Shown: one piece after another, positions 51,748-60,862 of the stretch
Numbering within the stretch: position 1 is the stretch's first letter
Layout: every line of letters starts with the position of its first letter
Origin: CAZRXG01 sp964603985
GTDB taxonomy: Bacteria; Chloroflexota; Anaerolineae; Aggregatilineales; UBA3940
NCBI GenBank assembly: GCA_964603985.1
Contig: CAZRXG010000013.1
Location: 41,330-105,329, forward strand
Length of the DNA: 64,000 nt
Direction: 5' to 3'
Notes under the pieces: model-generated
What the model was told of the DNA's origin: nothing
The model's database searches: none
The model's input: the letters and a program-made list of their open reading frames with translations, nothing else
Position numbers and translations under genes: made by a program

Positions 51748-52521
51748 ATGCACGTCGAAAAGCCAAATTATGGAAACTGGATTCGGGTTCGCGTAATCTT
51801 GGTTTTTCTGGTCATCGGCCTGACATTGGCCGGGATCGCACTCCTGCGTATTCCATTGATTCCCCGTATTATCTTGACCCTGCTGGCCGTACCCCTGCTC
51901 GGTATGAGCCTCTACTTGACTTATGTCTATATTCAGTTCGCACCATGGGGAGGGGGCTTCCAGGAAAAGCTGTGGGATCTGGTGCTGGATCATCTTGCAT
52001 CAGACGGACAGGGCAAAGCGCTGGATATCGGGACAGGGAACGCGGCATTAGCCATGAGGTTGGCTAAACGCTATCCGTCCTTGCACGTCACCGGCATTGA
52101 CTTTTGGGGTAGTAATTGGGAGTACGCACAGTCCACGTGTGAGCGCAATGCCCATCTTGAAGGCGTCGGTGAACGCGTCACGTTTCAAAAGGCCAGCGCC
52201 GCCGCGCTACCATTCGCCGATGCCTCGTTTGACCACATCGTGAGTCACTTTGTTTTTCATGAAGTCTCTGAGCTGCCAGACAAACGGGAAGTTATTCGGG
52301 AAGCGCTGCGTGTTCTGCGTGAAGGCGGCACGTTCGCTTTTCAGGATATGTTTCTAGACGAGGCAATGTATGGCCCTCCTGATAGTCTGGTCGCCACCGT
52401 GCGTTCGTGGGGGATATCTGAGGTTGCTTTCGTCGGGACTTGCAGCGAGTTGACCGTACCCCGGCTGCTTCGCAACCGGCGAACGTTGGGGTACACATCG
52501 ATCTTGCATGGGCGGAAATAA
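51748..52521 (+). CDS. Membrane-anchored class I SAM-dependent methyltransferase
   Basis: 257 residues with AGGAG 8 bases before the ATG. Two hydrophobic helices occupy residues 10-60 (VILVFLVIGLTLAGIALL and ILTLLAVPLLGMSLYLTYVY). The methyltransferase domain follows: ALDIGTGNAALAMRLAKRYP is motif I, GIDFWG the acidic ribose contact, and ALPFADASFDHIVSHFVFHE motif IV. It resembles methyltransferase type 11 (UbiE/COQ5-like). It is transcribed against both acs units and sits between them. The substrate is unknown; membrane anchoring suggests a lipid, quinone or membrane protein. Confidence 0.83.
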   Translation: MHVEKPNYGNWIRVRVILVFLVIGLTLAGIALLRIPLIPRIILTLLAVPLLGMSLYLTYVYIQFAPWGGGFQEKLWDLVLDHLASDGQGKALDIGTGNAALAMRLAKRYPSLHVTGIDFWGSNWEYAQSTCERNAHLEGVGERVTFQKASAAALPFADASFDHIVSHFVFHEVSELPDKREVIREALRVLREGGTFAFQDMFLDEAMYGPPDSLVATVRSWGISEVAFVGTCSELTVPRLLRNRRTLGYTSILHGRK

Positions 52522-52620
52522 TCGCCGGTTCGTCACCCGCCCTGCTCGAAAAATTCCGTTCTGGCTCCCCTAAAGCGTGGAATATGGGCTAAGATGCGAT
52601 GACATCGTGAAAAAGAAGAA

Positions 52621-52644
52621 GAGGCGAGCCTTTCGGTTCGCCTC
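52621..52644 (-). terminator. Intrinsic terminator of the acs operon
   Basis: On the minus strand GAGGCGAACC pairs with GGCTCGCCTC (one G-U pair) across a GAAA tetraloop, followed by TTCTTCTTTTTC. It lies 27 bases after the acsE stop (52672). The plus-strand gene ending at 52521 also reads towards it. Confidence 0.82.
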
Positions 52645-52671
52645 AATTGTCTGTGTTCTGGCTCGAAGCCG

Positions 52672-53595
52672 CTACTGCTCCAGGTAGGAATCGGCGTAGA
52701 TCACCTTGTTGAGCAGGATCTGCACCGTCTTCCAGATGGCGGCCTGCTCCGGGTCATCCATGTCCACACCCGCAGCAGTCGGCTCTTCCATCGCCGCGAC
52801 GTGGTCATGAATCTTCAGGTAGAGCCGCCCGACCGGCGTGCTGTCGTCGCGCTCTTCGACGATGCGGATGACCTCCCGGAGTTTTGCGTCGAGCGGGTTG
52901 GCGATCATCATCTGCAAGCCTGCCCCCATCAGCATGGCGCAGTAAACACGGTCGATCAGCGGGCGGTTCCGGGCCGGGACCTGGTTTGAGACGTTCGACA
53001 TGCCGACCGAGATCATGGGGGGTGGGTCCCAGGCGTATTGCAGCGTTCGCACCGCCTCAATCGCCTCCGGGCAGTACTCCTGGCAGCCGGAGACGGTCAG
53101 GATCAGCGGGTCGAAGATCACATCCTCGATTGGGAAGTCGATCTCCATGAAGCGCGGAATCAGGGTTTCCAGCGCGATGTTGACCCGCTCGTCGGCTCCC
53201 ACCGGGATGCCGCTCTTGCCCATCGTCAGCGCGATGAGCTTGGTGTTGTACTTCTTGGCAAGCAGTGGAACTTTCTCCAGGCGCTCCGGTTCGGCGGAGG
53301 TCGAGTTGATGATCGGCTGGGCCTTGGTCACCTTCTTCACCCCGGCCTCGATGCCCAGGACGTTGGTGCTGTCAAAGCTGAGCGGCACGTCGACGACCGC
53401 CTCAACCGTCTCGACCATCCAGGGGAAGACCTCTTCCCAGTCCTTTTTGCGCGGCCCCAGGTTGATGTCGATGGCCTGCGCGCCCCCCTCGACCTGTTTG
53501 ATCGCAGACTCCATGAAGAACTCGCGATCCCGCTCTTTGAGGGCTTCTTTGACTTTCTCCGAAACGATATGGATATTCTCGCCTATGATGTACAT
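52672..53595 (-). CDS. acsE: Methyltetrahydrofolate:corrinoid iron-sulfur protein methyltransferase
   Basis: 307 residues, MYIIGENIHIVSEKVKEALK at the start, the normal length for AcsE. The DHPS-like barrel has AIDINLGPRKKD (pterin-binding Asp/Asn), LSFDSTNVLGIEAGV, INSTSAEPERLEKV and MISVGMSNVSNQVPARNR. The enzyme moves the methyl group of methyl-THF to the cobalt of the corrinoid Fe-S protein. It starts 5 bases after the acsV stop, with AAGGA inside acsV as ribosome binding site. It is the last gene of the operon. Confidence 0.93.
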   Translation of the reverse strand: MYIIGENIHIVSEKVKEALKERDREFFMESAIKQVEGGAQAIDINLGPRKKDWEEVFPWMVETVEAVVDVPLSFDSTNVLGIEAGVKKVTKAQPIINSTSAEPERLEKVPLLAKKYNTKLIALTMGKSGIPVGADERVNIALETLIPRFMEIDFPIEDVIFDPLILTVSGCQEYCPEAIEAVRTLQYAWDPPPMISVGMSNVSNQVPARNRPLIDRVYCAMLMGAGLQMMIANPLDAKLREVIRIVEERDDSTPVGRLYLKIHDHVAAMEEPTAAGVDMDDPEQAAIWKTVQILLNKVIYADSYLEQ

Positions 53596-53600
53596 ATGGT

Positions 53601-55526
53601 TTAATCCTTGTCAGCCATCGCCGCTTCCACCGTTGGGAAGCGAGAAAGGTCAGTGTGTGGCAAGAACAGCGCCGACGTGAATGCGTCGAAGAACCGGTTG
53701 TCGGCGGATAGTTCAATGTAGGTCATGCGAGCCGCGATGTCTCTGACACGCGTCCTCGCAGTTCGATCCAGCAGGGCCAGATAAGCCCCTCTGACGGACG
53801 TGTTCCCCAGGAACTGGAATCGCTCCCAGGGCATGTCGGGCAGCAGGCCGATCTGGACTGCCTTCTCCACGTTGATGTACTTTCCAAACGACCCGCCGAC
53901 CAGCACCTGCTCGGCCATCTCCAGCGGGACGCCAACGCTGTCGGCCAGCACGGTGAACCCGGCGTAGATGGCGGCCTTGGCGCGCAGCAGGTTGTCAACG
54001 TCAACGTTGGTGATGACGATGTCATGCCCGACCTGCGTCTCGTCGGCCCAGGCGATGACGTACTCCGGGCCGTGTTCGCCCTCGCGCGTGCGCGGCGTGT
54101 CCAGCCCGGTGTTGACGTGGCCTCCCTTGTCGACCACGCCGGTCAGGAACATCTCGGCCAGCAGCGAGATCAGGCCGCTGCCGCACAGGCCGCGCGGCTT
54201 GACGTTCCCGATCACCCGGAAGGACGGCTCGTAGGTGTCGTCGTTGATCCACACCTCCTCGATGGCTCCGGTGGTGGCCCGCATGCCGTGCAGCACGCCC
54301 GCGCCCTCGAAGGCCGGGCCCGCCGAGCAGGCACACGCCACCAGCCACTCGGACGAGCCTAACACCGTCTCGCCGTTGGTGCCCACGTCCAGAAAGAGCG
54401 TCACCCGCTCGGTGTCGTCCATGCCGGAGGACAGCACCCCGGCGCTGATGTCCGCCCCGACGTAGCTGGCAACCCCCGGCAGGCAGTCGACTGTGCCCTC
54501 CGGGTGAATGTCCAGCCCAACGTCCCGCGCGGTGAGCGTCGGGATGTGGTTGACCGCCGTCACGAAGGGCATCAGCCGGATGCTCTCCGCCGGGATGTCG
54601 AGCAGCAGGTGGATCATGGTGCTGTTCCCGGACACGGACGCCTTGACGATGTCGTCCCGGTCGGCCTGGACACGCTTGCAGGCGGTGGCGATCAGCTCGT
54701 TGATCGTGCCCAGCACCAGGTCGCGGATCTCGACGTGGCCATCTCCTTTGCTGGCGTAGATGATGCGCGAGATCACGTCCTCGCCGCGCGCGATCTGGCC
54801 GTTGTACTCGGCAAGCTGGGCGCGCACCTCGCCGGTCAGCAGGTCGACCAGCCACACTGTCACGGTAGTCGTGCCGATGTCGATGGCGACGCCCCACAGC
54901 GGAGCGTCATCGGGCACGTGGCCGGGTTTCAGGTCGATCAGCCGGGCCGGGCACTCCGGGCAGTCCCAGGTGGCCGAGTCGAGGATGGCCGTCACCTGCC
55001 AGTCTTCCTCGCGCAGCGTCGCGCCGATCCCTCGGAGCATTGTCAGCGACACCTGTACCTCGTTGACTCCGGCCTGTTGCCGCAGCGCGATCTGGAGGCG
55101 GTTCCAGTCGTCGGTCTGGTCGTCCATGCTGGGCGGCGACGGCGTCAGCGCGTAGCGGCGGATCGTCCCGTCGGTGGCCGGGTCGTAACCTTCCGGCACC
55201 ATGACTTCGGTCACCGTGCGGTCGGTGGTCAGCCGCCGCTCGATCTTCTCCTGCGGCGGGATAACGACGGTAAGGTCACCCTCGACGATGGTCTGGCAGG
55301 CCAGCGCGTAGCCCGCCTCGATGTCCTCCGGCGAGAGGCGCAGCGTGCTGCGGCGGCGTGCCTGCCCCTCGACGATCTGGACGGCGCAGCGTCCGCAGCG
55401 TCCCTGCCCTCCGCAGGGCTGCATAAGGTCTATCCCGGCCTGGCGCGCGGCATCAGAGAGCAGCGTGCCGGTCGGGACGCGCACCGGCTCGCTGGCAACG
55501 TCGAATGTTACAGTGTGTTCAGCCAT
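53601..55526 (-). CDS. acsV: Corrinoid activation protein (RACo), ASKHA ATPase with 2Fe-2S ferredoxin domain
   Basis: 641 residues. The N-terminal 2Fe-2S ferredoxin domain has Cys38, Cys44, Cys47 and Cys77. The middle linker (about 125-205) leads to the ASKHA ATPase domain, with GVAIDIGTTTVTVWLVDL near 210 and TNGETVLG near 380. RACo uses ATP to drive reduction of inactive Co(II) corrinoid to Co(I) in the corrinoid Fe-S protein. It lies 100 bases after acsC and directly before acsE, the normal setting for this gene. Full length is as in acetogens. Confidence 0.92.
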   Translation of the reverse strand: MAEHTVTFDVASEPVRVPTGTLLSDAARQAGIDLMQPCGGQGRCGRCAVQIVEGQARRRSTLRLSPEDIEAGYALACQTIVEGDLTVVIPPQEKIERRLTTDRTVTEVMVPEGYDPATDGTIRRYALTPSPPSMDDQTDDWNRLQIALRQQAGVNEVQVSLTMLRGIGATLREEDWQVTAILDSATWDCPECPARLIDLKPGHVPDDAPLWGVAIDIGTTTVTVWLVDLLTGEVRAQLAEYNGQIARGEDVISRIIYASKGDGHVEIRDLVLGTINELIATACKRVQADRDDIVKASVSGNSTMIHLLLDIPAESIRLMPFVTAVNHIPTLTARDVGLDIHPEGTVDCLPGVASYVGADISAGVLSSGMDDTERVTLFLDVGTNGETVLGSSEWLVACACSAGPAFEGAGVLHGMRATTGAIEEVWINDDTYEPSFRVIGNVKPRGLCGSGLISLLAEMFLTGVVDKGGHVNTGLDTPRTREGEHGPEYVIAWADETQVGHDIVITNVDVDNLLRAKAAIYAGFTVLADSVGVPLEMAEQVLVGGSFGKYINVEKAVQIGLLPDMPWERFQFLGNTSVRGAYLALLDRTARTRVRDIAARMTYIELSADNRFFDAFTSALFLPHTDLSRFPTVEAAMADKD

Positions 55527-55626
55527 ATCTTCGCCTACGAGGCCGCGTTGAGACTATCCCACAGCGCCGCGCCATCACGATATTTGGCACTACGTACCCT
55601 CTACTCTGGAGGGCGAACGCGCTGTT

Positions 55627-56967
55627 TTAGAGCGCCTGCTTCATGAACGTGGGTAGATCGATGGCCTCACGTGGCCCGACACGGATCTCCCAGCCAGGAA
55701 GCTCTTCCTCAAGCTCACCGGACAGCACGGCAACGTGCCCCGGCAGGACAAGCATCTTATTGTTGACCTTGTCTGCTGCGTTGAACCGCTTGACGTCCTT
55801 CGCAATTCGCTCGGCGTCGAATTTGCCCGCCGCCCACGCCGTCAGCACGCTCATCCCCTCGGCATCGGCAACCAGCAGCCAGGCTGGCAGCCCCGAAGCC
55901 TCAATCTCGTTGGCGACGCTGAAGTAGGTGATGCTAAAGTTGGTGGTAACCAGCAGGGGATTATCCGGCTGCGGGTCGTTGATCTCGTACAGGCCCGGCT
56001 GCACCTGGATCGGCTTCTGCGGGTCGGTGTAGATGTTCTGACGCAGCACGATCAACGGGTAAACCAGCTCCGGCGCGAAGGTATCCAGCACGATGAACCC
56101 GGCGTACTTGGTGATGGCCTGCGCTGCCACGATGGACTCACGCACCGGGTCACCGGCGTCGCCGGGGAAGGCGATGGTCGGGTAGCCCAGCGGGCGGAAG
56201 TTCTTCTTGAGCGCCAGGCGGCGTATCTGCGTGTTGAGCATCAACGAGGCGCTGAGCTTGTCGGCTACCGGGTGCAGGACCAGATCCTCGACCCCCTTGC
56301 CCTTGATCTTCTCGGTCAGGTCGGCCAGCTCATCCAGCGAGCCACCGGCAACGGCCAACGCCACTTCGTGCTCTTTTGCCAGGTCGGCCATCGCCTCCCA
56401 GTTGTCCGCGTCCGCCCCATAGAGCAGCGGGGCCTCGTCTTCGAGGGCCTGAAGCCCGGCGGCCATGATCTCTGGATCGCGGCTGATCAGGATCAGCGGA
56501 CGCTTGCTGACCTCGCGCACCGCACCAATGGCAGCCGCGAACGCCGCCGGGTCACCTGAGGTCGCCTCAACGGCGAAGCCGTCCAGTCCCAGGTCGATGC
56601 CCACGTAGTTCACCTCGTAGGCATCAGCGGGAGCTACCTTGGCCTTGATGTCGTCCACCGGGTCGGTGTCACGCACGCGGATGAACAGACCGGGCTTGTG
56701 GTAGAAGGTCTTTTCGTGGCGGAACAGGACAACCTCGTTGCCCACCTCAACCTTGTGACCGTCTGCCTCGAGCGTCACCAACCGGATGGGCGGTGCCGCC
56801 GACGCAGCCAGTTTCTCTTTGGCCTCTTCGCTGACGTGCGGGCACGCCGAAAGCTCAACTTGCTTGGCAGCCAGCTTCATCGCGAAAGCCAGGCAGGTGG
56901 GAAAGCCGCAGTCCTTGCAGTTGGTCTGCGGCAGCATTTTGTAAATCTCGATTCCAGATAGTGCCAT
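55627..56967 (-). CDS. acsC: Corrinoid iron-sulfur protein large (gamma) subunit
   Basis: 446 residues, preceded by GAGGAGC. The 4Fe-4S domain is at the N-terminus, with Cys17, Cys20, Cys25 and Cys42 (spacing 2, 4 and 16 residues). A TIM-barrel domain (about 95-320) contains YVGIDLGLDGFAVEATSGDP and AFPGDAGDPVRESI. The C-terminal domain binds the corrinoid (ITYFSVANEIEASGLPAWLL and MLVLPGHVAVLSGELEEELP). The protein carries the methyl group on cobalt between AcsE and acetyl-CoA synthase. It lies 18 bases after acsD, whose product is its partner. Confidence 0.94.
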   Translation of the reverse strand: MALSGIEIYKMLPQTNCKDCGFPTCLAFAMKLAAKQVELSACPHVSEEAKEKLAASAAPPIRLVTLEADGHKVEVGNEVVLFRHEKTFYHKPGLFIRVRDTDPVDDIKAKVAPADAYEVNYVGIDLGLDGFAVEATSGDPAAFAAAIGAVREVSKRPLILISRDPEIMAAGLQALEDEAPLLYGADADNWEAMADLAKEHEVALAVAGGSLDELADLTEKIKGKGVEDLVLHPVADKLSASLMLNTQIRRLALKKNFRPLGYPTIAFPGDAGDPVRESIVAAQAITKYAGFIVLDTFAPELVYPLIVLRQNIYTDPQKPIQVQPGLYEINDPQPDNPLLVTTNFSITYFSVANEIEASGLPAWLLVADAEGMSVLTAWAAGKFDAERIAKDVKRFNAADKVNNKMLVLPGHVAVLSGELEEELPGWEIRVGPREAIDLPTFMKQAL

Positions 56968-56985
56968 TCTTTTAGCTCCTCGCTG

Positions 56986-57960
56986 CTATGCCGTCGCGGG
57001 GGCTTCCATCAATTCTTCGATGGTCGCCTTGACGCGCTTGACGCTTTCCGGATGGCGCAGCACGACGATATCCGCCCCCGACTCGATCAGGGTAACGGCT
57101 GCCAGCGTCTCCCAGTTCAAAGCCCGCGTCTCCCAGTCACCCCAGGCTTCTGGTACGCCCTCGCCAACCTTCGACTCCTTGGCCTTCCAGGCTTCAAAGC
57201 CGGGGGTGACGATCATCGGGAACTGGGTCATGGCGTCGCCTTGCAGTGCCGCCAGGCGCAGCCGCTCCATCACCGAGAAACCGTACTCAACGCCGTAGCC
57301 TACGGCGGCTGTATCGGGGTCCATCAGGATGCGTTCCGGCGGCAGCCCCATGTCGCTGATCAGAATGTTAAGTTGCTTGGCCAGGTTAACGTCCATGGCC
57401 GTGCGCCCGCTGACCAGGTGATCGTTCGCCATCGCCGTGGCGACAATGGTGCGGTAGTTGTTCTCTTCGCAGATGCCCAGCACCAGCCGTTCGCCCTTGG
57501 TCGCCTCGGCTATCGGGACCAGCAGTTCGTTGTCCACGTCAGCCTGGCGCGGCCCAAAGACGATCAGAGGCAAACCGCTGGCCTCCAAAACGGATTTAAC
57601 CACCGCAACTGCTGCGTCGGGTGTGTTGGGATTGCCCTCGGCGTCGGTCAGGCTGAGGCTGAGCTGGATCAGGTCGGCCCCGGCGTTCTCGGCAGCCTTG
57701 GCCCAGGCAGCCGGGTCGTCCATGACATCGCCCCACACCTCTAACAGAAGCGGCGACCAGTCGTCTGGACGGCGATCTTTGATCTCCAGGGCCACGACGG
57801 GGGGATGGGGCACTTCGGCCTCGAAGTGCATGAAAGGCAGCGTCTTCTGGCCGCCGACGGTAACGACGCGCGAGCGTGTCCCACCCTCCTCGGCCGTCGC
57901 CCCTATGGTGACCGTGCGAACCTCGCCGGTCCACGAGTCTTTCGGTATTTCGACAGGCAT
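56986..57960 (-). CDS. acsD: Corrinoid iron-sulfur protein small (delta) subunit
   Basis: 324 residues from the ATG at 57960, with GAGGAG 8 bases upstream; the GTG at 57969, overlapping the CBS stop, has no spacing for that site. TIM-barrel features of the delta subunit are ALEIKDRRPDDWSPLLLEVW, GADLIQLSLSLTDAEGN and MDPDTAAVGYGVEYGFSVME. AcsD pairs with AcsC and supports the corrinoid between the subunits. The shared GAGGAG with the end of the CBS gene suggests translational coupling. Confidence 0.93.
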   Translation of the reverse strand: MPVEIPKDSWTGEVRTVTIGATAEEGGTRSRVVTVGGQKTLPFMHFEAEVPHPPVVALEIKDRRPDDWSPLLLEVWGDVMDDPAAWAKAAENAGADLIQLSLSLTDAEGNPNTPDAAVAVVKSVLEASGLPLIVFGPRQADVDNELLVPIAEATKGERLVLGICEENNYRTIVATAMANDHLVSGRTAMDVNLAKQLNILISDMGLPPERILMDPDTAAVGYGVEYGFSVMERLRLAALQGDAMTQFPMIVTPGFEAWKAKESKVGEGVPEAWGDWETRALNWETLAAVTLIESGADIVVLRHPESVKRVKATIEELMEAPATA

Positions 57961-57965
57961 ATAAC

Positions 57966-58496
57966 TCACTCCTCGTCCTGGGTAGGAAGCCCCGCCCGCC
58001 GCCGCGCGGCATCTCGCTTTTCAACGAATATCTCAATCGGCGACCGGCGACCGGCTTTAATGCCCAGGTCACTTAGTTCATCATCACTCTGCGCAGCCAA
58101 ATGGCGCAGGAAATGTCGGTAAGAGAGCACCGCCGCTGGCCACGAGATCCCATGCTCGTGGTGCATCAAAAAGACAAGCCGCACGCCCATGTCTTGCATC
58201 AGTTGGGCCGCCGCCGCCAGCGGGATGTCAGGCGGGAGTTCGACGATCCCTTCCCGCATCACATCCTCGGCCTTCAGCTCGCGCGCATCGTCACGCGCGT
58301 AGGCGCGTACCAGTTCATCCCGGCTGACCACACCTATGCTGTGGCCCTCCTGATCCAGCACCGCGACACCTTCCAGGTCGCGGTCCAGCAGCAGACGTGC
58401 CACCTCGGTGATGGGAATGTCTGGTGCACAGGTGACCACCCCCACCGTCATCAGGTCGCGGACGAGTTTGGGTGAAAGGCTTAGACCGTCACTCAC
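57966..58496 (-). CDS. Tandem CBS-domain protein embedded in the acs operon
   Basis: 176 residues from a GTG at 58496. A longer version from the GTG at 58562 would start inside the hairpin at 58536-58566, so the shorter start is preferred. CBS1 (about 10-60) has VGVVTCAPDIPITEVARLLL and GVAVLDQEGHSIGVVSRDEL. CBS2 (about 75-130) has IVELPPDIPLAAAAQLMQDM and GVRLVFLMHHEHG. A charged C-terminal tail follows. CBS pairs usually bind adenine nucleotides or SAM and regulate a partner. Lying between acsB and acsD, it may sense energy state for the pathway; no partner has been shown. Confidence 0.85.
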   Translation of the reverse strand: MSDGLSLSPKLVRDLMTVGVVTCAPDIPITEVARLLLDRDLEGVAVLDQEGHSIGVVSRDELVRAYARDDARELKAEDVMREGIVELPPDIPLAAAAQLMQDMGVRLVFLMHHEHGISWPAAVLSYRHFLRHLAAQSDDELSDLGIKAGRRSPIEIFVEKRDAARRRAGLPTQDEE

Positions 58497-58535
58497 CTCG
58501 TGTCCCCCGGTGCTGGTTGAGCGTTCAGGCCAAAT

Positions 58536-58566
58536 CGGGGTGGAGGTGTGATGTGCCTCCACCCCG
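58536..58566 (-). other. Perfect 11-base hairpin between acsB and the CBS gene
   Basis: CGGGGTGGAGG (58536-58546) pairs with CCTCCACCCCG (58556-58566) over a 9-base loop. It follows the acsB stop (58581) by 14 bases and has no T-run. It may protect the upstream mRNA end or lower downstream expression. Confidence 0.65.
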
Positions 58567-58580
58567 GCTATCGTCTCGGT

Positions 58581-60851
58581 TTAGAACATGGGATCCATCG
58601 TCAGGGCCGGGTGGTTGTGCTCCTCAAGCCAGGCCACCAGATCCTCTACGGTGGTCACACTGCGCTCGTCGGCGATCCGGTCGATCAGATCGGGGACGCC
58701 CTCACGCTCCGCCGCCGCCTGGAATTCGTCGGCCATTGACTCCTTGAGGAAGCTGCTCATCCACACGACGCGCTTGAAGCCCCCGTCGGCAGAGATGAAC
58801 TTGGGGCTGACCAGGTAGAACTTGCCCACCCCCATCACGCCGGGCGTTTGCAGCCCGCCACCGGCCATACCGGCCAGCGTGCTGAAGGTCATGCCCGCCG
58901 GGGTCATGCTGGTATCCTCTCGGCTGACGACCATGACGCCGTTGCTCTCCGGGATGAGCATGACGATGCACTCAAAGCACCCGCAGGCAGTCATCGGGTC
59001 TTCCATGATTGAGTACATGGCAACCCGTTCGACCGTGCCGTGCGAGCCGACCTTGGCGTAATCGTCCGTGCCCTCCCAGTAGCCCTTCTCCGGGTCAAGC
59101 TGCTTGCCCAGCTTGATCGGCTGGTTAGGCCCGGTCGGGTTGATGTTGTACGAGGCCTTGCAGTCCAGCCAGTTGTACGCGCCGCACAGGCCCAGCCGCT
59201 CTGGGCTGACGATGCACACGTGGTTGGGTGCAAAGGACTGGCACAGCGTGCACGAGTAGAACTCGTCTACCGCGTCGTCGGTCAGGTCGGCCAGACGCCT
59301 GTTACGGAAGTCATAGGCTTCACGTGCCTGCTCCAGCCACTCGTGGAACGGATCAGGATCGGTGTAGATGGTGACCTGCACCTTGTCGACGATCGCGCCG
59401 AAGTCGGCGTGGAAGCGGGCGTGCAGGATCTTGCCAAAGTGCTCCAGGTTGAAGCCCTTCTCGGCGGCTGCCTTGGAGACACGTATCCAGGCGATGTCGC
59501 GCTGGCCGATGTGCTGGATGCCCGACGCACCGTTGACGAAGTAGTGAATCTGGCGTTCCAGCACCGGCTCGAAGTCCTCCTGCATCTGCCGCCCTGCAAC
59601 CTTGACCACGATGCCCATGTCCATGGTACCTTCCGGCTCGACTTCGTCGAAGCCCGGGCCGATTACCTCGACCTGGCCGTCGGTTACGTCATCGAGCGGA
59701 GCCATGTATAGGTATTCGTAGCAGCGTGATTTCTTGCCGCCGAACTCGATTCGCATGTCAGCCCTGCGGACGACCTCGCCTTCGAATGCCGAACCGTATG
59801 GCACGGGCACCGGCACCTCGGCGACCTGGACCTTCACGCCGCGCACCTCAATGCATTTCTGCACCAGCCGCTCGGCGCGCTCCAGGTCGTCCGCGCCCTC
59901 GATCTCACTGAAGGGCATGCTGACCACGTGTTCGTAGGTCGTGACGCCAGTGGGCAGGATTTCGGGGATGACGGTATCGGCGATGACCGGGAAGCCAAAG
60001 TTGATGGCCCCCGCCGCCGCCGCGTATTTCAGGTCGTCCACCTCGCCCAGTGCCAGCACGAAGGCGAAGACGCGCTCCCGGTTGTAGAGCAGGATGTCGC
60101 GTGCCATGCCGCCCTTCATGCCGCCGAAGGTCAACGCCGAGCGGGTGGCGAACCCAAGCGCGTAGATTGCGCTGAGGGTGTCGGTCCCGAACGGCACGGT
60201 GTAGGTGTCGTACCCTAACTCGACCCCCTCTTCCGCCAACTGGTGGATGATGCTCCGCCCGTTGACGTTGCCTGACAGGAAGGTGAGGATGTTGCGTCGC
60301 TGAAGCTCGCGTACGATCTGGACGGCGACCTCGTTCGACTTGGCCGCTCCGACAATCGCCGCGAAGCCCGGCATACGCCCGTCCACAAGCTGGATGCCCC
60401 ACGAGCGCAACTGGATGTCGTCGATGGGGCCGTTCAGGTGCCCGCCCGCGCCATCTCCGTTGCCGTAGGAGGTGCCGCCTGCCAGTTCGAAACCGGGCAT
60501 CGGTTCCGGCTGTAGTCCATACACAAAGCGAACCGCCTCGATGATCTCGGCTGCGAGCAGGGTTGCCATGCCGCTGTCGAGCGTCTCGCCCAGGTACGGC
60601 GTCCATTTGCCGTCAGAGGGCAGGGGATGCAGCAGCGAACGTGCGTGCCCCATAACCGGAGCCAACTGGCCAAGGGTCTCAACCTCGGCGCCGGTCATGC
60701 CCAGGATCAGAGGCAGGTAGTATGCGGTATTCGGGAACGCGACCGGCGTATCCGGCCCCTTCTCTTCCAGGGCCTTGTTGAGCATCAACTCGGCCTCTGT
60801 GACGAGTGCGTTGGCTCCGCGAATGGCCCGCGTGGCAATGTAACGAGACAT
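58581..60851 (-). CDS. acsB: Acetyl-CoA synthase (CO dehydrogenase/acetyl-CoA synthase alpha subunit, bacterial AcsB)
   Basis: 756 residues; AGGAGG precedes the ATG. The A-cluster ligands are all present with the spacing of Moorella AcsB: Cys534, Cys537, Cys546, Cys556, and Cys623-Gly-Cys625. The first three domains are full length, so it keeps the N-terminal domain that contacts CO dehydrogenase and is lacking in archaeal CdhC. The enzyme joins CO, a methyl group from the corrinoid protein and CoA into acetyl-CoA. It lies 11 bases after cooS. Confidence 0.95.
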   Translation of the reverse strand: MSRYIATRAIRGANALVTEAELMLNKALEEKGPDTPVAFPNTAYYLPLILGMTGAEVETLGQLAPVMGHARSLLHPLPSDGKWTPYLGETLDSGMATLLAAEIIEAVRFVYGLQPEPMPGFELAGGTSYGNGDGAGGHLNGPIDDIQLRSWGIQLVDGRMPGFAAIVGAAKSNEVAVQIVRELQRRNILTFLSGNVNGRSIIHQLAEEGVELGYDTYTVPFGTDTLSAIYALGFATRSALTFGGMKGGMARDILLYNRERVFAFVLALGEVDDLKYAAAAGAINFGFPVIADTVIPEILPTGVTTYEHVVSMPFSEIEGADDLERAERLVQKCIEVRGVKVQVAEVPVPVPYGSAFEGEVVRRADMRIEFGGKKSRCYEYLYMAPLDDVTDGQVEVIGPGFDEVEPEGTMDMGIVVKVAGRQMQEDFEPVLERQIHYFVNGASGIQHIGQRDIAWIRVSKAAAEKGFNLEHFGKILHARFHADFGAIVDKVQVTIYTDPDPFHEWLEQAREAYDFRNRRLADLTDDAVDEFYSCTLCQSFAPNHVCIVSPERLGLCGAYNWLDCKASYNINPTGPNQPIKLGKQLDPEKGYWEGTDDYAKVGSHGTVERVAMYSIMEDPMTACGCFECIVMLIPESNGVMVVSREDTSMTPAGMTFSTLAGMAGGGLQTPGVMGVGKFYLVSPKFISADGGFKRVVWMSSFLKESMADEFQAAAEREGVPDLIDRIADERSVTTVEDLVAWLEEHNHPALTMDPMF

Positions 60852-60862
60852 TGATGTACCTC

